From NCBI GenBank assembly GCA_963710315.1, contig CAVPZW010000008.1:744001-808000 (forward strand): a stretch of 64,000 nucleotides of DNA, written 5' to 3'. Both the position numbers and the translations under genes were made by a program. Position 1 is the stretch's first letter; every line of letters begins with the position of its first letter. This DNA comes from Palsa-360 sp963710315. Its GTDB lineage: Bacteria > Acidobacteriota > Terriglobia > Acidiferrales > UBA7541. The notes beneath the pieces were generated by a model. It was not told the DNA's origin, did not search any database, and saw nothing but the letters and a program-made list of their open reading frames with translations. This document shows positions 18,671 through 28,010 of the stretch, piece by piece.

Positions 18671-19738
18671 ATGGCGAGCACAGCAATTTCCAGGGCAGGG
18701 TTTGGCGATCGGGCGGGGAATCTCCCCCCGAGTGAGTTAATTTTTGGCCGCTCGGCCCCAATGCAGACGGCCAGGCAGAAAATCGATAAGGTAGCCCTGT
18801 CCGGCGTTCCAATCCTCATCCAGGGAGACAACGGCACAGGGAAAGGTCTGCTGGCGGCGTACATTCATAATTTGTCGCCCAACCCTGCTGCCGCATTTGT
18901 AAAAGTAAATTGCGCGGCGATTCCCGGGGCTCTGCTAGAAAGCGAATTGTTCGGTTACGAAAAGGGCGCGTTCACGGGAGCGCACTCCTCGAAACCGGGC
19001 AGAGTGGAACTGGCCGATGGCGGCACACTCTTCCTTGATGGGATCGATGAGATCGATATGTCGCTGCAGGCCAAGTTGCTTCAGTTGCTGCAGGATGGGC
19101 AATTTTGCAGAATTGGCGGCCAGGAAGACCGGCGAGTTCAATTGCGAGTGATTTGCGCGACCAATCGGCGGCTTGAACAAGAGATTGCCAATGGGCGCTT
19201 CCGCCAAGACCTATTCTATCGAATCAATGTAGTCAGCATCGATCTTCCACCTCTTCGCGCCAGGGCAGAAGACATATCCGACCTGGTTGCCTATTTCCTG
19301 CAGACTCACAGAACCCGGCATAACATGCAGGCGAGGCCGCTTTCTCCCGCCGCTCTTCAATTGCTCAAGAGGCACCCGTGGCCGGGCAACATTCGGGAAC
19401 TGGAGAATCTGATTGAAAGGTATGTGATTCTCGGTTCTGAAGACGCAATTTCCAGTGAGCTGTTGAACTGGGAGCATACGCACGCCACTCCGGAAATTCC
19501 GATCGAGGGCCAAATCCATCTCAAAAAGGTGACTCGCCAAGCGGTCCATGATCTCGAGCGCAAAATTATCCTGAGCGTTTTGGAAGCCAATCGTTGGAAC
19601 CGCAAGCGAACCGCCAGCGCCCTGAAAATCAGCTACCGCGCTCTCCTCTATAAGATTCGCCGGGCCGGCTTGCCCCGCAAACGAGGAATGCATCTTCCCT
19701 CGGCCGAAATCATTCGTCCTGCCGGAACTGAAGAGTAG
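18671..19738 (+). CDS. Sigma-54 activator (AAA+ plus Fis-type HTH), no receiver domain
   Basis: 355-residue bacterial enhancer-binding protein without an N-terminal sensor domain. It has a variant Walker A GDNGTGKG (52-59), the sigma-54 contact loop GAFTGA (99-104), Walker B GTLFLDGI (Gly replaces the usual Glu), the arginine-finger region FRQDLFYRIN, and a C-terminal Fis-type helix-turn-helix (ALKISYRALLYKIRRAGL). The ATG at 18671 was chosen because homology begins just after it; longer starts at 18572 or 18623 are possible. It is likely to activate the EPS export genes downstream. The recognition helix nearly matches those of the regulators at 20240 and 32221. Confidence 0.9.
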   Translation: MASTAISRAGFGDRAGNLPPSELIFGRSAPMQTARQKIDKVALSGVPILIQGDNGTGKGLLAAYIHNLSPNPAAAFVKVNCAAIPGALLESELFGYEKGAFTGAHSSKPGRVELADGGTLFLDGIDEIDMSLQAKLLQLLQDGQFCRIGGQEDRRVQLRVICATNRRLEQEIANGRFRQDLFYRINVVSIDLPPLRARAEDISDLVAYFLQTHRTRHNMQARPLSPAALQLLKRHPWPGNIRELENLIERYVILGSEDAISSELLNWEHTHATPEIPIEGQIHLKKVTRQAVHDLERKIILSVLEANRWNRKRTASALKISYRALLYKIRRAGLPRKRGMHLPSAEIIRPAGTEE

Positions 19739-20005
19739 CTACCCCGCGAGAACCATTTTCGAAAATCTTACTGTCCTGCTGGCTTAGTTTCCCGCTGCAT
19801 AATTCCAAAGGAATGCCATCTAAATTGGTTCCCCATCACGGCTAATTGTTGAAAAGTGAGGGAAAAATATGGCAAACCTCTTCCCTCTGGGTCAAACCGA
19901 TAAAAGGCCGTGAGAGGAATGCGCAATCATCTCGCGATTAGATATCCCTTGTATTTTGTGCGTGATAGAAGTGCTTATTCAAAATTCTAGATGCAGGGAG
20001 AAATG

Positions 20006-20026
20006 TATTACCACAATGTGGTAATA
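20006..20026. promoter_or_regulatory. Palindromic upstream activating site
   Basis: Perfect 9-base arms TATTACCAC and GTGGTAATA around AAT. It is centred about 155 bases upstream of the predicted sigma-54 start site, in the usual range for enhancer-binding-protein sites. The Fis-type regulators encoded on both sides are candidate ligands. Confidence 0.6.
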
Positions 20027-20145
20027 TTTTGTTTGACGCACTAGCCCTGAGCGAGGCTCTGAAATGACCAAAGGCGTTGCTCTAACTTCAACTAATAACA
20101 GCACTTAATCTTAGTTTGTGCCTTACAGTCCGGAAAGCCGTGGCA

Positions 20146-20161
20146 TGGCCCGTCCTTTGCT
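20146..20161 (+). promoter_or_regulatory. Sigma-54 (-24/-12) promoter of EPS export genes
   Basis: TGGCCCGTCCTTTGCT matches TGGCACG-N4-TTGCW at every defined position except one (C for A). GG and GC are 12 bases apart. The predicted start is near 20172, giving a leader of about 68 bases to the ATG at 20240. Confidence 0.75.
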
Positions 20162-20239
20162 CTATTCCACATAGCCACACGCATGCGTAAGCTGTGTACC
20201 TTCAGCTCCCGCAGTGTCTATAGACAGTGAAGAGGTGGA

Positions 20240-21268
20240 ATGGCAACTCGGGCGGACGAAAATTTTCTAGCGGTAGGAGTGCCTGAATCGCGGGCGCTGA
20301 CATACCAGTATTTCGTCCATGGTGCGAGCCCCGCCATGCGCGCGCTGGAACGCACCATTGCCGACATAGCGTCAACGGACATCCCGGTTCTTTTAGTAGG
20401 GGAAAGCGGCACGGGCAAGGAAGTCGCGGCTTTGGAAATTCACAGGCTCTCCAGGCACAGGGATGAGCCATTTGTGAAATGCGGCTGCTCGGGATTGACG
20501 GGAGATTCGCTCTCGGCGCGTTTGCAGCGTGCGGAAAATGTTTCGGCGGAAGATGCCGCGAGCAGCGGGTCATTGTTCCTGGATGGGATCAATCACCTTG
20601 AGCCGGCCGCGCAGGGTCATTTGCTCAACCTGCTGCCCGATGGCAGCGGGGCGCCACCGCAAGGTTGCCATAGGATGCGCGTCATTTCTTCGACGACGCG
20701 AAACCTTGAAGATGAGATGAAGGGCGGGCGATTCCGCGAGGAGCTTTATTACCGGATCAACGGCGTGCACCTGCGCTTGCCGCCTTTGCGGGATCGAAAG
20801 GAAGACATTCCCGCGCTGCTGGAATTCTTCTTCAAGAAATACACGTCCTTGTTTGAGCGGGCGGAGCCGAAAATTAGCGAATCCACCGTGAATTTGCTGC
20901 TGCGGCATTCCTGGCCCGGAAATATCCGCGAGCTGGAAAATGTGGCCAGGAAGATCGTGGCATTGGGAGACGAACATCTTGCAACTCACGATCTCTCGGT
21001 TGAAAATGGAGCCAAGGCGCCCGACACCGTCCCTGTTGCTCCGAAAATTTCCGAAATTGCTCACTCGCACGCCCCGACTCGTTCCCTGAAAGAGGCGGCG
21101 CGGGCTGCTTCGCGGGTGGCCGAGCGAGCCATGATCTTGAATCAGCTGGAGCGTACGCATTGGAACCGAAAGAAGACGGCCAGGGACCTGCAAATCAGCT
21201 ACAAAGCGTTGCTCTACAAATTGAAGCAGTTGGGTCTGGACGGTTCCGACCGGACGGACGAGCAATGA
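20240..21268 (+). CDS. Sigma-54 activator-like AAA+ protein lacking the GAFTGA loop
   Basis: 342-residue relative of enhancer-binding proteins. Walker A GESGTGKE (54-61), Walker B GSLFLDGI (110-117), the arginine-finger region FREELYYRIN and the C-terminal Fis-type HTH (DLQISYKALLYKLKQLGL) are present. The segment that normally carries ELFG...GAFTGA (after FVKCGCSGL, residues 80-110) is replaced by a Ser/Ala/Glu-rich sequence, so contact with sigma-54 is not expected. It is the first gene after the sigma-54 promoter and directly precedes the polysaccharide export gene. It could be a DNA-binding brake or a partner subunit; that is inference. Confidence 0.88.
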   Translation: MATRADENFLAVGVPESRALTYQYFVHGASPAMRALERTIADIASTDIPVLLVGESGTGKEVAALEIHRLSRHRDEPFVKCGCSGLTGDSLSARLQRAENVSAEDAASSGSLFLDGINHLEPAAQGHLLNLLPDGSGAPPQGCHRMRVISSTTRNLEDEMKGGRFREELYYRINGVHLRLPPLRDRKEDIPALLEFFFKKYTSLFERAEPKISESTVNLLLRHSWPGNIRELENVARKIVALGDEHLATHDLSVENGAKAPDTVPVAPKISEIAHSHAPTRSLKEAARAASRVAERAMILNQLERTHWNRKKTARDLQISYKALLYKLKQLGLDGSDRTDEQ

Positions 21269-21279
21269 GGAGAACTTCG

Positions 21280-21932
21280 ATGAAACAAAAAATACTTTTT
21301 TTGTTGCCGCGATTTTACTCACGGGCACTGTGAAATACGCAGGCGGCATTAGACAGGGCGGCAAGGAAGTTCCGTCCATAACCACGGCGCGGAATAGCGC
21401 TTCCGGGGGCGATAACGCAAAACCTCCGATCACACCTGCTACGACGGATCCCTCCTACGTGATCGGACCGGAAGATGTGCTCGACATCAATGTTTGGAAA
21501 GAGCCGGACATGACTCGTGTCGTGCCGGTACGGCCCGACGGGAAAATTTCGTTGCCGCTGATCAACGACGTGCAGGCGGCCGGATCCACGCCGCAGCAAC
21601 TGGCCGCGGATGTGACCAATAAATTGCGCAAGTTCTTGACGGAACCACAAGTTACCGTGATCGTTACGGCAATCAACAGCCAGCGCGTATTTGTAGTCGG
21701 CGAAGTGCTTCGCGCGGGCGCATTTCCACTGATCCCGGGAATGACTGTTTTGCAGGCGCTGGCCAGCGCCGGTGGATTCACGACCTTTGCCGATGTAAAG
21801 AAGATCCACGTAATGCGGCTCGTCAACGGCAAGCATACGAAGTTGCCCTTTAATTACCGGGAAGTTCTCAAGGGCGACAATCCGGATCAAAATATCAAGC
21901 TGGAGCCGGGCGACACTGTCGTCGTCCCGTAA
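21280..21932 (+). CDS. Polysaccharide export protein, Wza-like (frameshift in signal peptide)
   Basis: Periplasmic/outer-membrane EPS export protein. The poly-export domain (YVIGPEDVLDINVWKEPDMTRVV) is followed by an SLBB-type domain (RVFVVGEVLRAGAFPLIPGMTVLQALASAGGF). The best start is the ATG at 21280, with GAGGAG seven bases upstream. As written, that frame stops after 17 codons; the domain frame opens only at a GTG (21330) with no ribosome site. Adding one T to the T7 run at 21296-21302 joins them into a clean signal peptide (MKQKILFFVAAILLTGTV). Hence one apparent base deletion. It starts 11 bases after the preceding gene and is in one operon with the barrel gene. Confidence 0.85.
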
Positions 21933-21943
21933 GAGGTGAAGCC

Positions 21944-23529
21944 ATGAAATTGCGGCAAATAAGTTGGGCTCTGGGCGTCGTTCTGCTGCTTTGCGCAAGC
22001 GCGGCAATCGCACAAGACCAAAAACAGGACCAGTCGCCGATCGATCCTAATGCTCCATTGCAGCCTCTGGACACAACCCCAAGCGGAGGAAATGCGAATA
22101 GACCTCCCGTTGGCGCGGCGCGCGGTGTCGATGCTGCGTATAGCAATGCACAGCCTTACGATCCCGCTCAAGTCACACCGGACACGAATACACTGGCGGG
22201 AGCCGCGCCTATCACCCTCGGATCGCTTCAGCATAACGTAAATACTTTCGATCCGGCCATTTCCGTTTCGCAAGTTGGCCAGGCGGTTCCCGGCACTTCT
22301 GGAAAAACGGCCATCACGGGCGAATCCGTGGCCAGCGGCAGCCTGAATTTCAATCGCACCTGGAGTGAGTATCGTTTCACCACTCTGTACAACGGCGGCG
22401 AAACTTTCAATTTGGGATACAACCGCGCGTCAACCTTTTTCGGCACCACCGCTCCGCGTTATCAGTTTCACAATCTGACGATCAGTCAGCAGGCGGATTG
22501 GGCGCGCTGGCATGTATTGATTCGCGACGATTTCACGGCCTCGCCCGGGGCCGCATTTTCCGGGCAGGGCATGGGCGGTCCGGGACTGTCCGCCCAATTT
22601 GCCAGCATGCTGGGCACTTCCTTGAACAGCGTCGCGCAGACGTTTGCGCCCACCGAAAACATCAATACCGGGGCGGCCATGCGATACCGAAACTCGGTCC
22701 TGGGCCAGGCCGAATATTCGTTCAGCCGGCGGTCGGCGTTCACCTTCGCGGCTTCTTACGGATTTCTGCGTTTCCCCGGCAGCGGGTTCGTCAACAGTAC
22801 AATGCTGGATGCCCAGGCGGGCTACGATTACCTTCTCGACCCGTCGAATTCCATCGCCATCCTGGCAAGCTACGGGAAGATTAATTACACGGGGAGCGGA
22901 ACTTCCACGATCGGCACCGGCAACTCCACGACGGATTACGTTGGAGCGCTGGCCTATGGGAGAAAAATAACGGGCCGGCTGGCATTCCAGGTCGCGGCGG
23001 GTCCGCAAGCAGATACAATCGGTCTTGCCGGGCGGCAGCGGGAATTTTCATCTATTGGCGGTTTCGGTCAATAGCGCGCTCACTTACCAGCGCCGCAGGA
23101 ACGGCATTTCGCTCGGTTTTGTGCGCGGACTCAGCGGGGGATCGGGCGTATTCCTGGGCGCGACGACCAATACGGTTACCTTTGGCGACCGCTATCAATT
23201 TACCCGGTATTGGACAGGGTCGGTGAACGGCGGATACGCATTGAACAATAGTCTTGCGCCCGCCGGCGTTGCCACCACGCAATTCGACAATTGGTTCGTG
23301 GGAGCGAACCTCGGCCGGCAAATGGGCCAGCACGCGGCGATCGATTTCAACTATGGCCGCGATGAAGCAGAACAATCCCACAAGCTGCCCGGTGGCGCTT
23401 TGCGGTGGAAACGGGCTTCAACAAACGGTGGGAATATCGGTAAACTGGCATTTGCGCCCGGTTGCTTTGGAAGGCCGGATAGTTTTGACTGGTGGAATGC
23501 GGAAATTTACGCAGCCGCGTTTCGAGTGA
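21944..23529 (+). CDS. Outer-membrane beta-barrel protein of the EPS operon (two apparent frameshifts)
   Basis: Exported protein (signal MKLRQISWALGVVLLLCASAAIAQ), Pro/Asn-rich linker, then a long beta-barrel of amphipathic strands (RFTTLYNGGETFNLGYNR, AEYSFSRRSAFTFAASYGF). The first frame stops at 23074. Barrel strands continue in the next frame from about 23030 (LLAVSVNSALTYQRRRNGISLGF) and shift again near 23370, after which the last strand VGISVNWHLRPVAL appears and the frame ends at 23529. Each shift needs removal of one base. It may be the outer-membrane partner of the exporter, as in EPS/exosortase loci. 11 bases separate it from the export gene. Confidence 0.75.
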
Positions 23530-23543
23530 TTTGAGGTTATTGC

Positions 23544-24532
23544 ATGTATAAGAAGTTCTTCGGGCTCAAAGAGAATCCGTTCAACGTCAATCCGGACCCG
23601 CGCTATCTCTTCCTGACGCATCACACTCAGGAAGCGCTGGCTTGCTTGACCTATGGAATCGAGACGCGCAAGGGATTCATCCTGCTGACCGGAGAGGTCG
23701 GCACCGGCAAAACCACGCTGATCAACAAGCTCCTCGAATGGCTGCACAAGGAGCGCGTGTTCACCGCATTCGTTTTCAATCCGCGCCTAAGCGTCTCGCA
23801 ATTTTTCGATTTCATGATGGCCGACTTCGGCATCCCCTGCGAATCGCATCAAAAAGGCCAGATGCTGCTCAAGTTGAACCAGTGGCTGCTGGACCGCTAT
23901 CAGGCCGGGGAACGCGCCGTGCTGATCGTGGACGAGGCGCAGAATCTTTCGCCGCAGATGCTGGAAGAAATTCGCCTGCTGACCAACCTCGAGACATCCA
24001 CCGAAAAGCTGCTGCAGATCGTGCTCTGCGGGCCAGCCTGAACTGGAGCAAAAGCTCAAACAGCCGGAACTCGCCAGCTTCGGCAGCGCATCACGCTGCG
24101 CGCCAAAACGCGCCCGCTCACCCTCGAAGAAACCCAGGGATACATTCAGGAACGCTTGCGCATCGCGGGAGCGGAAAATCCCGATATTTTCAGTCCAGAA
24201 GCGATTGCGGCCGTACACCGATATGCCCGCGGAATTCCCAGGGTCACCAATTTGCTGTGCGAACATTCGCTGGTGAGTTCGTTCGTGGACCAGAAGAATC
24301 CGTGCCGGCTGAAATCGTGGAAGAAGTCGCGCACGATTTCGACTTGGACGTTATCGATCCTCTGGCGCAGACGCCTGCTCCGGCGCCCGGATCGGCGCTG
24401 CCCACCATAGCCGATGCCAACAGCGATCAGCCCCCCTTGATCGAATCGCTCCTGCAGGCTCTGAACACGCTGGTCGACCGCCTCAACCAAGCCGAAGCCC
24501 AGGTCGAATCCAACAAGGAACACAAGACGTAG
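23544..24532 (+). CDS. GspA/ExeA-type AAA ATPase of EPS locus (three apparent frameshifts)
   Basis: Secretion-type ATPase like those next to exosortase/EPS genes. N-terminus MYKKFFGLKENPFNVNPDPRYLF, Walker A GEVGTGKTT, Walker B AVLIVDEAQNL. The first frame ends at 24041 just after QIVLCG. Removing one C at 24033-24034 gives the expected QPELEQKLKQPEL. A base seems missing at about 24072 (then QLRQRITLRAKTRPLTLEE) and another near 24301 (then VPAEIVEEVAHDFDLDVIDPL), with the stop at 24530-24532. Starts 15 bases after the barrel gene. The C-terminal Pro/Ala-rich tail and coiled helix (LLQALNTLVDRLNQAEAQVE) are intact. Confidence 0.82.
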
Positions 24533-24636
24533 AGAGTTTTCCAGGGCGCTCACACTGAAATTCTGATCGATGAGGTCAGCACTGAGCAGCCATTCTCAAA
24601 TGCGTTCTTCTTGCCGGTTGGCAGCGGCGTGAGCCT

Positions 24637-26019
24637 TCACTCTTTGACTTCGTGTTCAACCATTTTCTGATAAAGAAGGCGGCGATTGATTTGCAGGCGA
24701 TTCGCGGCTTCCGTTTTGTTGCCCGAGGAGCCTCGGATTGCGTTTTCTACCAGTTTTTTTTCAAGCTCTCCTATTGCTTTGTGAAACGGCAGCGAGAGTA
24801 GATCGCCTTCGATATGGCCGTTTCCCAACGCCGATGAGGTAGCTGCCATTTGCGGGAAATGGGCCGGAAGGATGACCCGCCCGCCGGCCATCAAGACGTC
24901 CCGCTCAACCATGTTTTCCAGTTCGCGGACATTTCCGGGAAACGCATAGGTTTGCAGCATGAGCATGGCTTCCTCGGAAAAGCCAATCGCCGGCAGGCCA
25001 TTATTGTCGCTATATAGCCGCAAGAAATGTTCGGCGAGTGGAACGATATCGGCCCGCCGCTCCCTCAAGGGCGGTACCGTGATGCGCACCACGTTGAGCC
25101 GGTAAAACAAATCCTCGCGAAAGAGTTTTTCGCGCACGGTGGCATCCAGGTCGCGATTGGTCGCAGCCAGGACACGAAAGTCGCCGACGATGTTCTCGGT
25201 CCCTCCCAATCGCTGGAAGCTGCGGTCTTGCAGGACTCGCAAGAGCTTGGCCTGCAGATTTTGAGACAATTCGCCGATTTCATCCAAGAAGATCGTTCCG
25301 CTCTTGGCCATTTCAAAGCGTCCAATTTTTCGTGCCGCGGCGCCTGTAAAAGCGCCCCGTTCATAGCCGAATAGTTCCGATTCCAAAAGGTTTTCCGGTA
25401 GAGCCGCGCAATTAACCACTACGAAGGGCTGCTCTTTTCTGCGGCTGTAGTTGTGAATTGCTTCCGCCACCAGTTCTTTGCCGGTTCCCGATTCCCCGCA
25501 GATCAGCACGGTGGTATCGGTTTCAGCTACTTTTCCAATCATTTTGAAAACATCCAGCATGCGGCCGCTGGAGCCGATCAGCCGCCCTGCCCCCAGCGCG
25601 TTCTGCCGCACGATTCGTGCGCGAAGATCGATCACTTCGCGGTTGAGCGACGAATGTGCCAGGGCGCGTTCCACGGTCAGCGAAATTTCTTCAAGATCGA
25701 AGGGCTTCATCACAAAATCGTAAGCACCGAGGCGAACCGCTTCGATGGCGTTGTGGCTCGAGCCGAAAGCGGTGATGACGATCACGGGGATGGAGGAAAG
25801 GCGCTGTTCCCTGCGAATATGGCGAAGGACATCCTCCCCTCCCATCTTCGGCATTCTCCAGTCGGTGAACACCAGGTCGGGGATTTCTTTGGCCAGCAAA
25901 TCGATAGCTTCCGAACCGTCTCCTGCTTCCAGAATTTCATAACCTTTGCCGGAAAGAATCTCCGCGAGCGTCTTGCGCAGATTGACTTCGTCGTCAACGA
26001 TAAGAATCGTTTGACCCAT
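24637..26019 (-). CDS. NtrC-family response regulator
   Basis: 460-residue two-component sigma-54 activator. Receiver at 1-120 with Asp9/Asp10, phosphoacceptor Asp53 (VFTDWRMP) and Lys in VMKPFD. AAA+ domain with GESGTGKE, ESELFGYERGAFTGA and GTIFLDEIGEL. C-terminal Fis-type HTH (AANRLQINRRLLYQKM), different from the recognition helix shared by the three other activators in this window. It starts at the ATG eight bases after the stop of the kinase gene, so the two form an operon. Resembles regulators from EPS/exosortase loci; targets are unknown. Confidence 0.94.
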   Translation of the reverse strand: MGQTILIVDDEVNLRKTLAEILSGKGYEILEAGDGSEAIDLLAKEIPDLVFTDWRMPKMGGEDVLRHIRREQRLSSIPVIVITAFGSSHNAIEAVRLGAYDFVMKPFDLEEISLTVERALAHSSLNREVIDLRARIVRQNALGAGRLIGSSGRMLDVFKMIGKVAETDTTVLICGESGTGKELVAEAIHNYSRRKEQPFVVVNCAALPENLLESELFGYERGAFTGAAARKIGRFEMAKSGTIFLDEIGELSQNLQAKLLRVLQDRSFQRLGGTENIVGDFRVLAATNRDLDATVREKLFREDLFYRLNVVRITVPPLRERRADIVPLAEHFLRLYSDNNGLPAIGFSEEAMLMLQTYAFPGNVRELENMVERDVLMAGGRVILPAHFPQMAATSSALGNGHIEGDLLSLPFHKAIGELEKKLVENAIRGSSGNKTEAANRLQINRRLLYQKMVEHEVKE

Positions 26020-26027
26020 GACTGGTT

Positions 26028-27605
26028 TCAAGACATACCCACATTTTCCAATATGTTGTCGTGTACTGGCAGGATAATTCGCACGCTCGTGCCGTCTCCT
26101 TCCGCGCTTTCCACTTGGATTTCTCCGCCGTGAGCGCGCACAAATTCGTGGCAAATGGAAAGGCCGAGCCCGGTTCCGGAAGCCTTTGTGGTGAAGAATG
26201 GGTCAAAGATTCTGCTAATCATGCTGGAACTGATGCCGTTTCCTGTATCGCGGAATTCCACGCGGACCTTATCACTTCCCGACACGGATTTCATTTGCGA
26301 GGTCACACTCACCCGCAGCGTTCCGCCCGATTCCGCCATTGCTTCGATGGCATTCTGTATGACGTTGTCAAATACCTGGGACATCTTACTCTGGTCGATT
26401 GGCAGCAATGTGCCGTCTTCGGGGAAGTTGGTAATGATATGAATGCCTTTCCCTGAAGCGCTTTCCGTGAATCGGTTCAATCTCTGTTCCGTCAATTGCT
26501 TCAAGTTGGTGAGCTCTGGTTGAAAACGTATGGGCCGGGAAAAATTTAGCAGTCGATCGACCATGCCATTCAATCGCTTGATTTCTTCGAGAGCGACTGC
26601 GCAGGATTCGTCCACGCGAGGATTGCGCGCCTCGCGCTGCGCCATCTGCACGCGTAATCGGATGGTGGCCAGTGGGTTGCGAACTTCGTGCGCGACGCCT
26701 GCCACCAGTCGTCCCAGGGCGGCCAGACGCTCGGCATGCCGCAAGCGGTCCTCGATTTGTTTTTCGCGGTCGATATTCTCCTTCAAGGTCGTCCCTAGGC
26801 GGTTAATAGCCTGTGCAATCCGCTCGATTTCTTCGGGATCGGAGCCCGTAGCGATCTGAGACCCAAGGTTCCATTCCAGGTCTTGCAGACCGCTTTCAAT
26901 TTTTCTGACACCTGTTTGCAGATTACGGACCACCAAGAGGGTCAAAATCACGCAAACCAGAGCCGCCATGCCCAGTGCCACGGTAATCAGATATGCGCGA
27001 AGACGGTTGGAACCGGGAAGGCTTTGCATGCGCTCTATGGTCCAGGCGCTTCCCCAATTGGATTTTTCATTCCCGATGGGCGTAGCCTCGATCAGGAAAA
27101 TGTCATTGCCCCCGGTCAAAACTTTTTCCGCGGGCATGCGGGTGTCGGATGCGGTTTGCGCTATTTGCAGAATCACGGTCCGCACATCCTCAGGAGTTGC
27201 GCTTGGTGATGTGAATTGGAGGCCCCCATTGCTGGCTGCCAGAGAGTAGCCAAGGAGCAGTTGGCTATCGCTTTGGTAAAACCCGCCTCCGATTCCATCC
27301 AATTGTTTCAGGGCGTTTTGACTGATCTCCAATGTTGCTTCCCGTGAAGAAATCAAATTCAGGTCCACGGATGAAAGTCCCCGCCCCTCACTGGCGGATT
27401 TTGCTCTATCCATATAATCGCGAGCCAAGTCATTGGCAGCCTCGGACAAGCGCCGCTTTTCGTTGTTAAGCACCGCGGATTTTGTGTACTGCAACGCGCC
27501 GAGGGTTCCTATAAGAACCGCAACGAACAATACAACCACGACCGCGCCCAGCAATATGATTTGCCATCGGAAACTAAGCTTCGTTAGTGAAAGGTTGGAC
27601 GGCAT
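26028..27605 (-). CDS. Membrane sensor histidine kinase
   Basis: 525-residue kinase paired with the response regulator that follows. Two transmembrane segments (about 13-37 and 204-227) flank a periplasmic sensor of about 165 residues. A HAMP-like linker (about 228-285) precedes a HisKA domain with phosphoacceptor His306 in VAGVAHEVRNPLATIRL and a HATPase domain (NVIQNAIEAM, FRDTGNGISSSM, TGLGLSICHEFVRAHGG). The ATG at 27605 has AGGTGG upstream; the longer open frame has no such site. Signal unknown. Confidence 0.93.
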   Translation of the reverse strand: MPSNLSLTKLSFRWQIILLGAVVVVLFVAVLIGTLGALQYTKSAVLNNEKRRLSEAANDLARDYMDRAKSASEGRGLSSVDLNLISSREATLEISQNALKQLDGIGGGFYQSDSQLLLGYSLAASNGGLQFTSPSATPEDVRTVILQIAQTASDTRMPAEKVLTGGNDIFLIEATPIGNEKSNWGSAWTIERMQSLPGSNRLRAYLITVALGMAALVCVILTLLVVRNLQTGVRKIESGLQDLEWNLGSQIATGSDPEEIERIAQAINRLGTTLKENIDREKQIEDRLRHAERLAALGRLVAGVAHEVRNPLATIRLRVQMAQREARNPRVDESCAVALEEIKRLNGMVDRLLNFSRPIRFQPELTNLKQLTEQRLNRFTESASGKGIHIITNFPEDGTLLPIDQSKMSQVFDNVIQNAIEAMAESGGTLRVSVTSQMKSVSGSDKVRVEFRDTGNGISSSMISRIFDPFFTTKASGTGLGLSICHEFVRAHGGEIQVESAEGDGTSVRIILPVHDNILENVGMS

Positions 27606-27908
27606 CGTTGCCACCTGCCATAGTTCCCTTCTAGCACCATGAGTGTTGACGATTTTTGTTGCTTTTGACAAGGGTTCTTGGCTTCCCAAAGCCTGACATT
27701 CGAGCCGAATCCAATGGTGCTCCGCCAACACGATTAGACGCGTTGGAAGGGCCAGAGGTGGTCCTCGGTTTGGGGAGAGGAGGGAACCACCTCTGGTGCC
27801 ACTCGGGGATTAGGGCTTTTGCGGACAGAGAAATTCTCCAGGTCAAATTGTTGGGCGCGCCGCCACACTTGTTTTCGACTGCGTTCTAAATACGAACCCC
27901 GCTCTTAT
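27606..27908. other. Intergenic between kinase gene and small membrane ORF
   Basis: About 300 bases with no recognised gene, repeat or clear promoter. GC-rich self-complementary runs occur (GGGAACCACCTC with GAGGTGGTCC near 27756-27795), a possible hairpin in the transcript leading to the kinase gene. Confidence 0.4.
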
Positions 27909-28010
27909 TTAATGGGAGCGGCGTCTGAAGGTAGCGAGCAAGGCGACAAATGCCGCGTACCCTAGCCAGACCAAGAGTCGAAATGTCTGGTAACTCATGC
28001 CCCAATTCAT
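27909..28010 (-). CDS. Small membrane protein (33 residues)
   Basis: A 33-codon frame: short polar N-terminus MNWGMSYQTF, one hydrophobic helix (RLLVWLGYAAFVALLA) and a basic tail TFRRRSH. A run of G followed by CGAG precedes the ATG at 28010 as a possible ribosome site, and a sigma-54-like promoter lies 77 bases upstream at 28087-28102 on the same strand. The topology, one helix plus an Arg-rich end, resembles sorting tails but here is the whole protein. No family recognised. It is followed by the kinase/regulator pair on the same strand. Confidence 0.45.
   Translation of the reverse strand: MNWGMSYQTFRLLVWLGYAAFVALLATFRRRSH

Larger units (their letters stand above)
19739..20239. other. Control region upstream of the EPS export operon
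   Basis: No gene. It contains the 21-base palindrome at 20006-20026 and, 120 bases downstream, the sigma-54 promoter at 20146-20161, giving a typical enhancer-promoter layout for the genes from 20240 onward. Confidence 0.7.
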
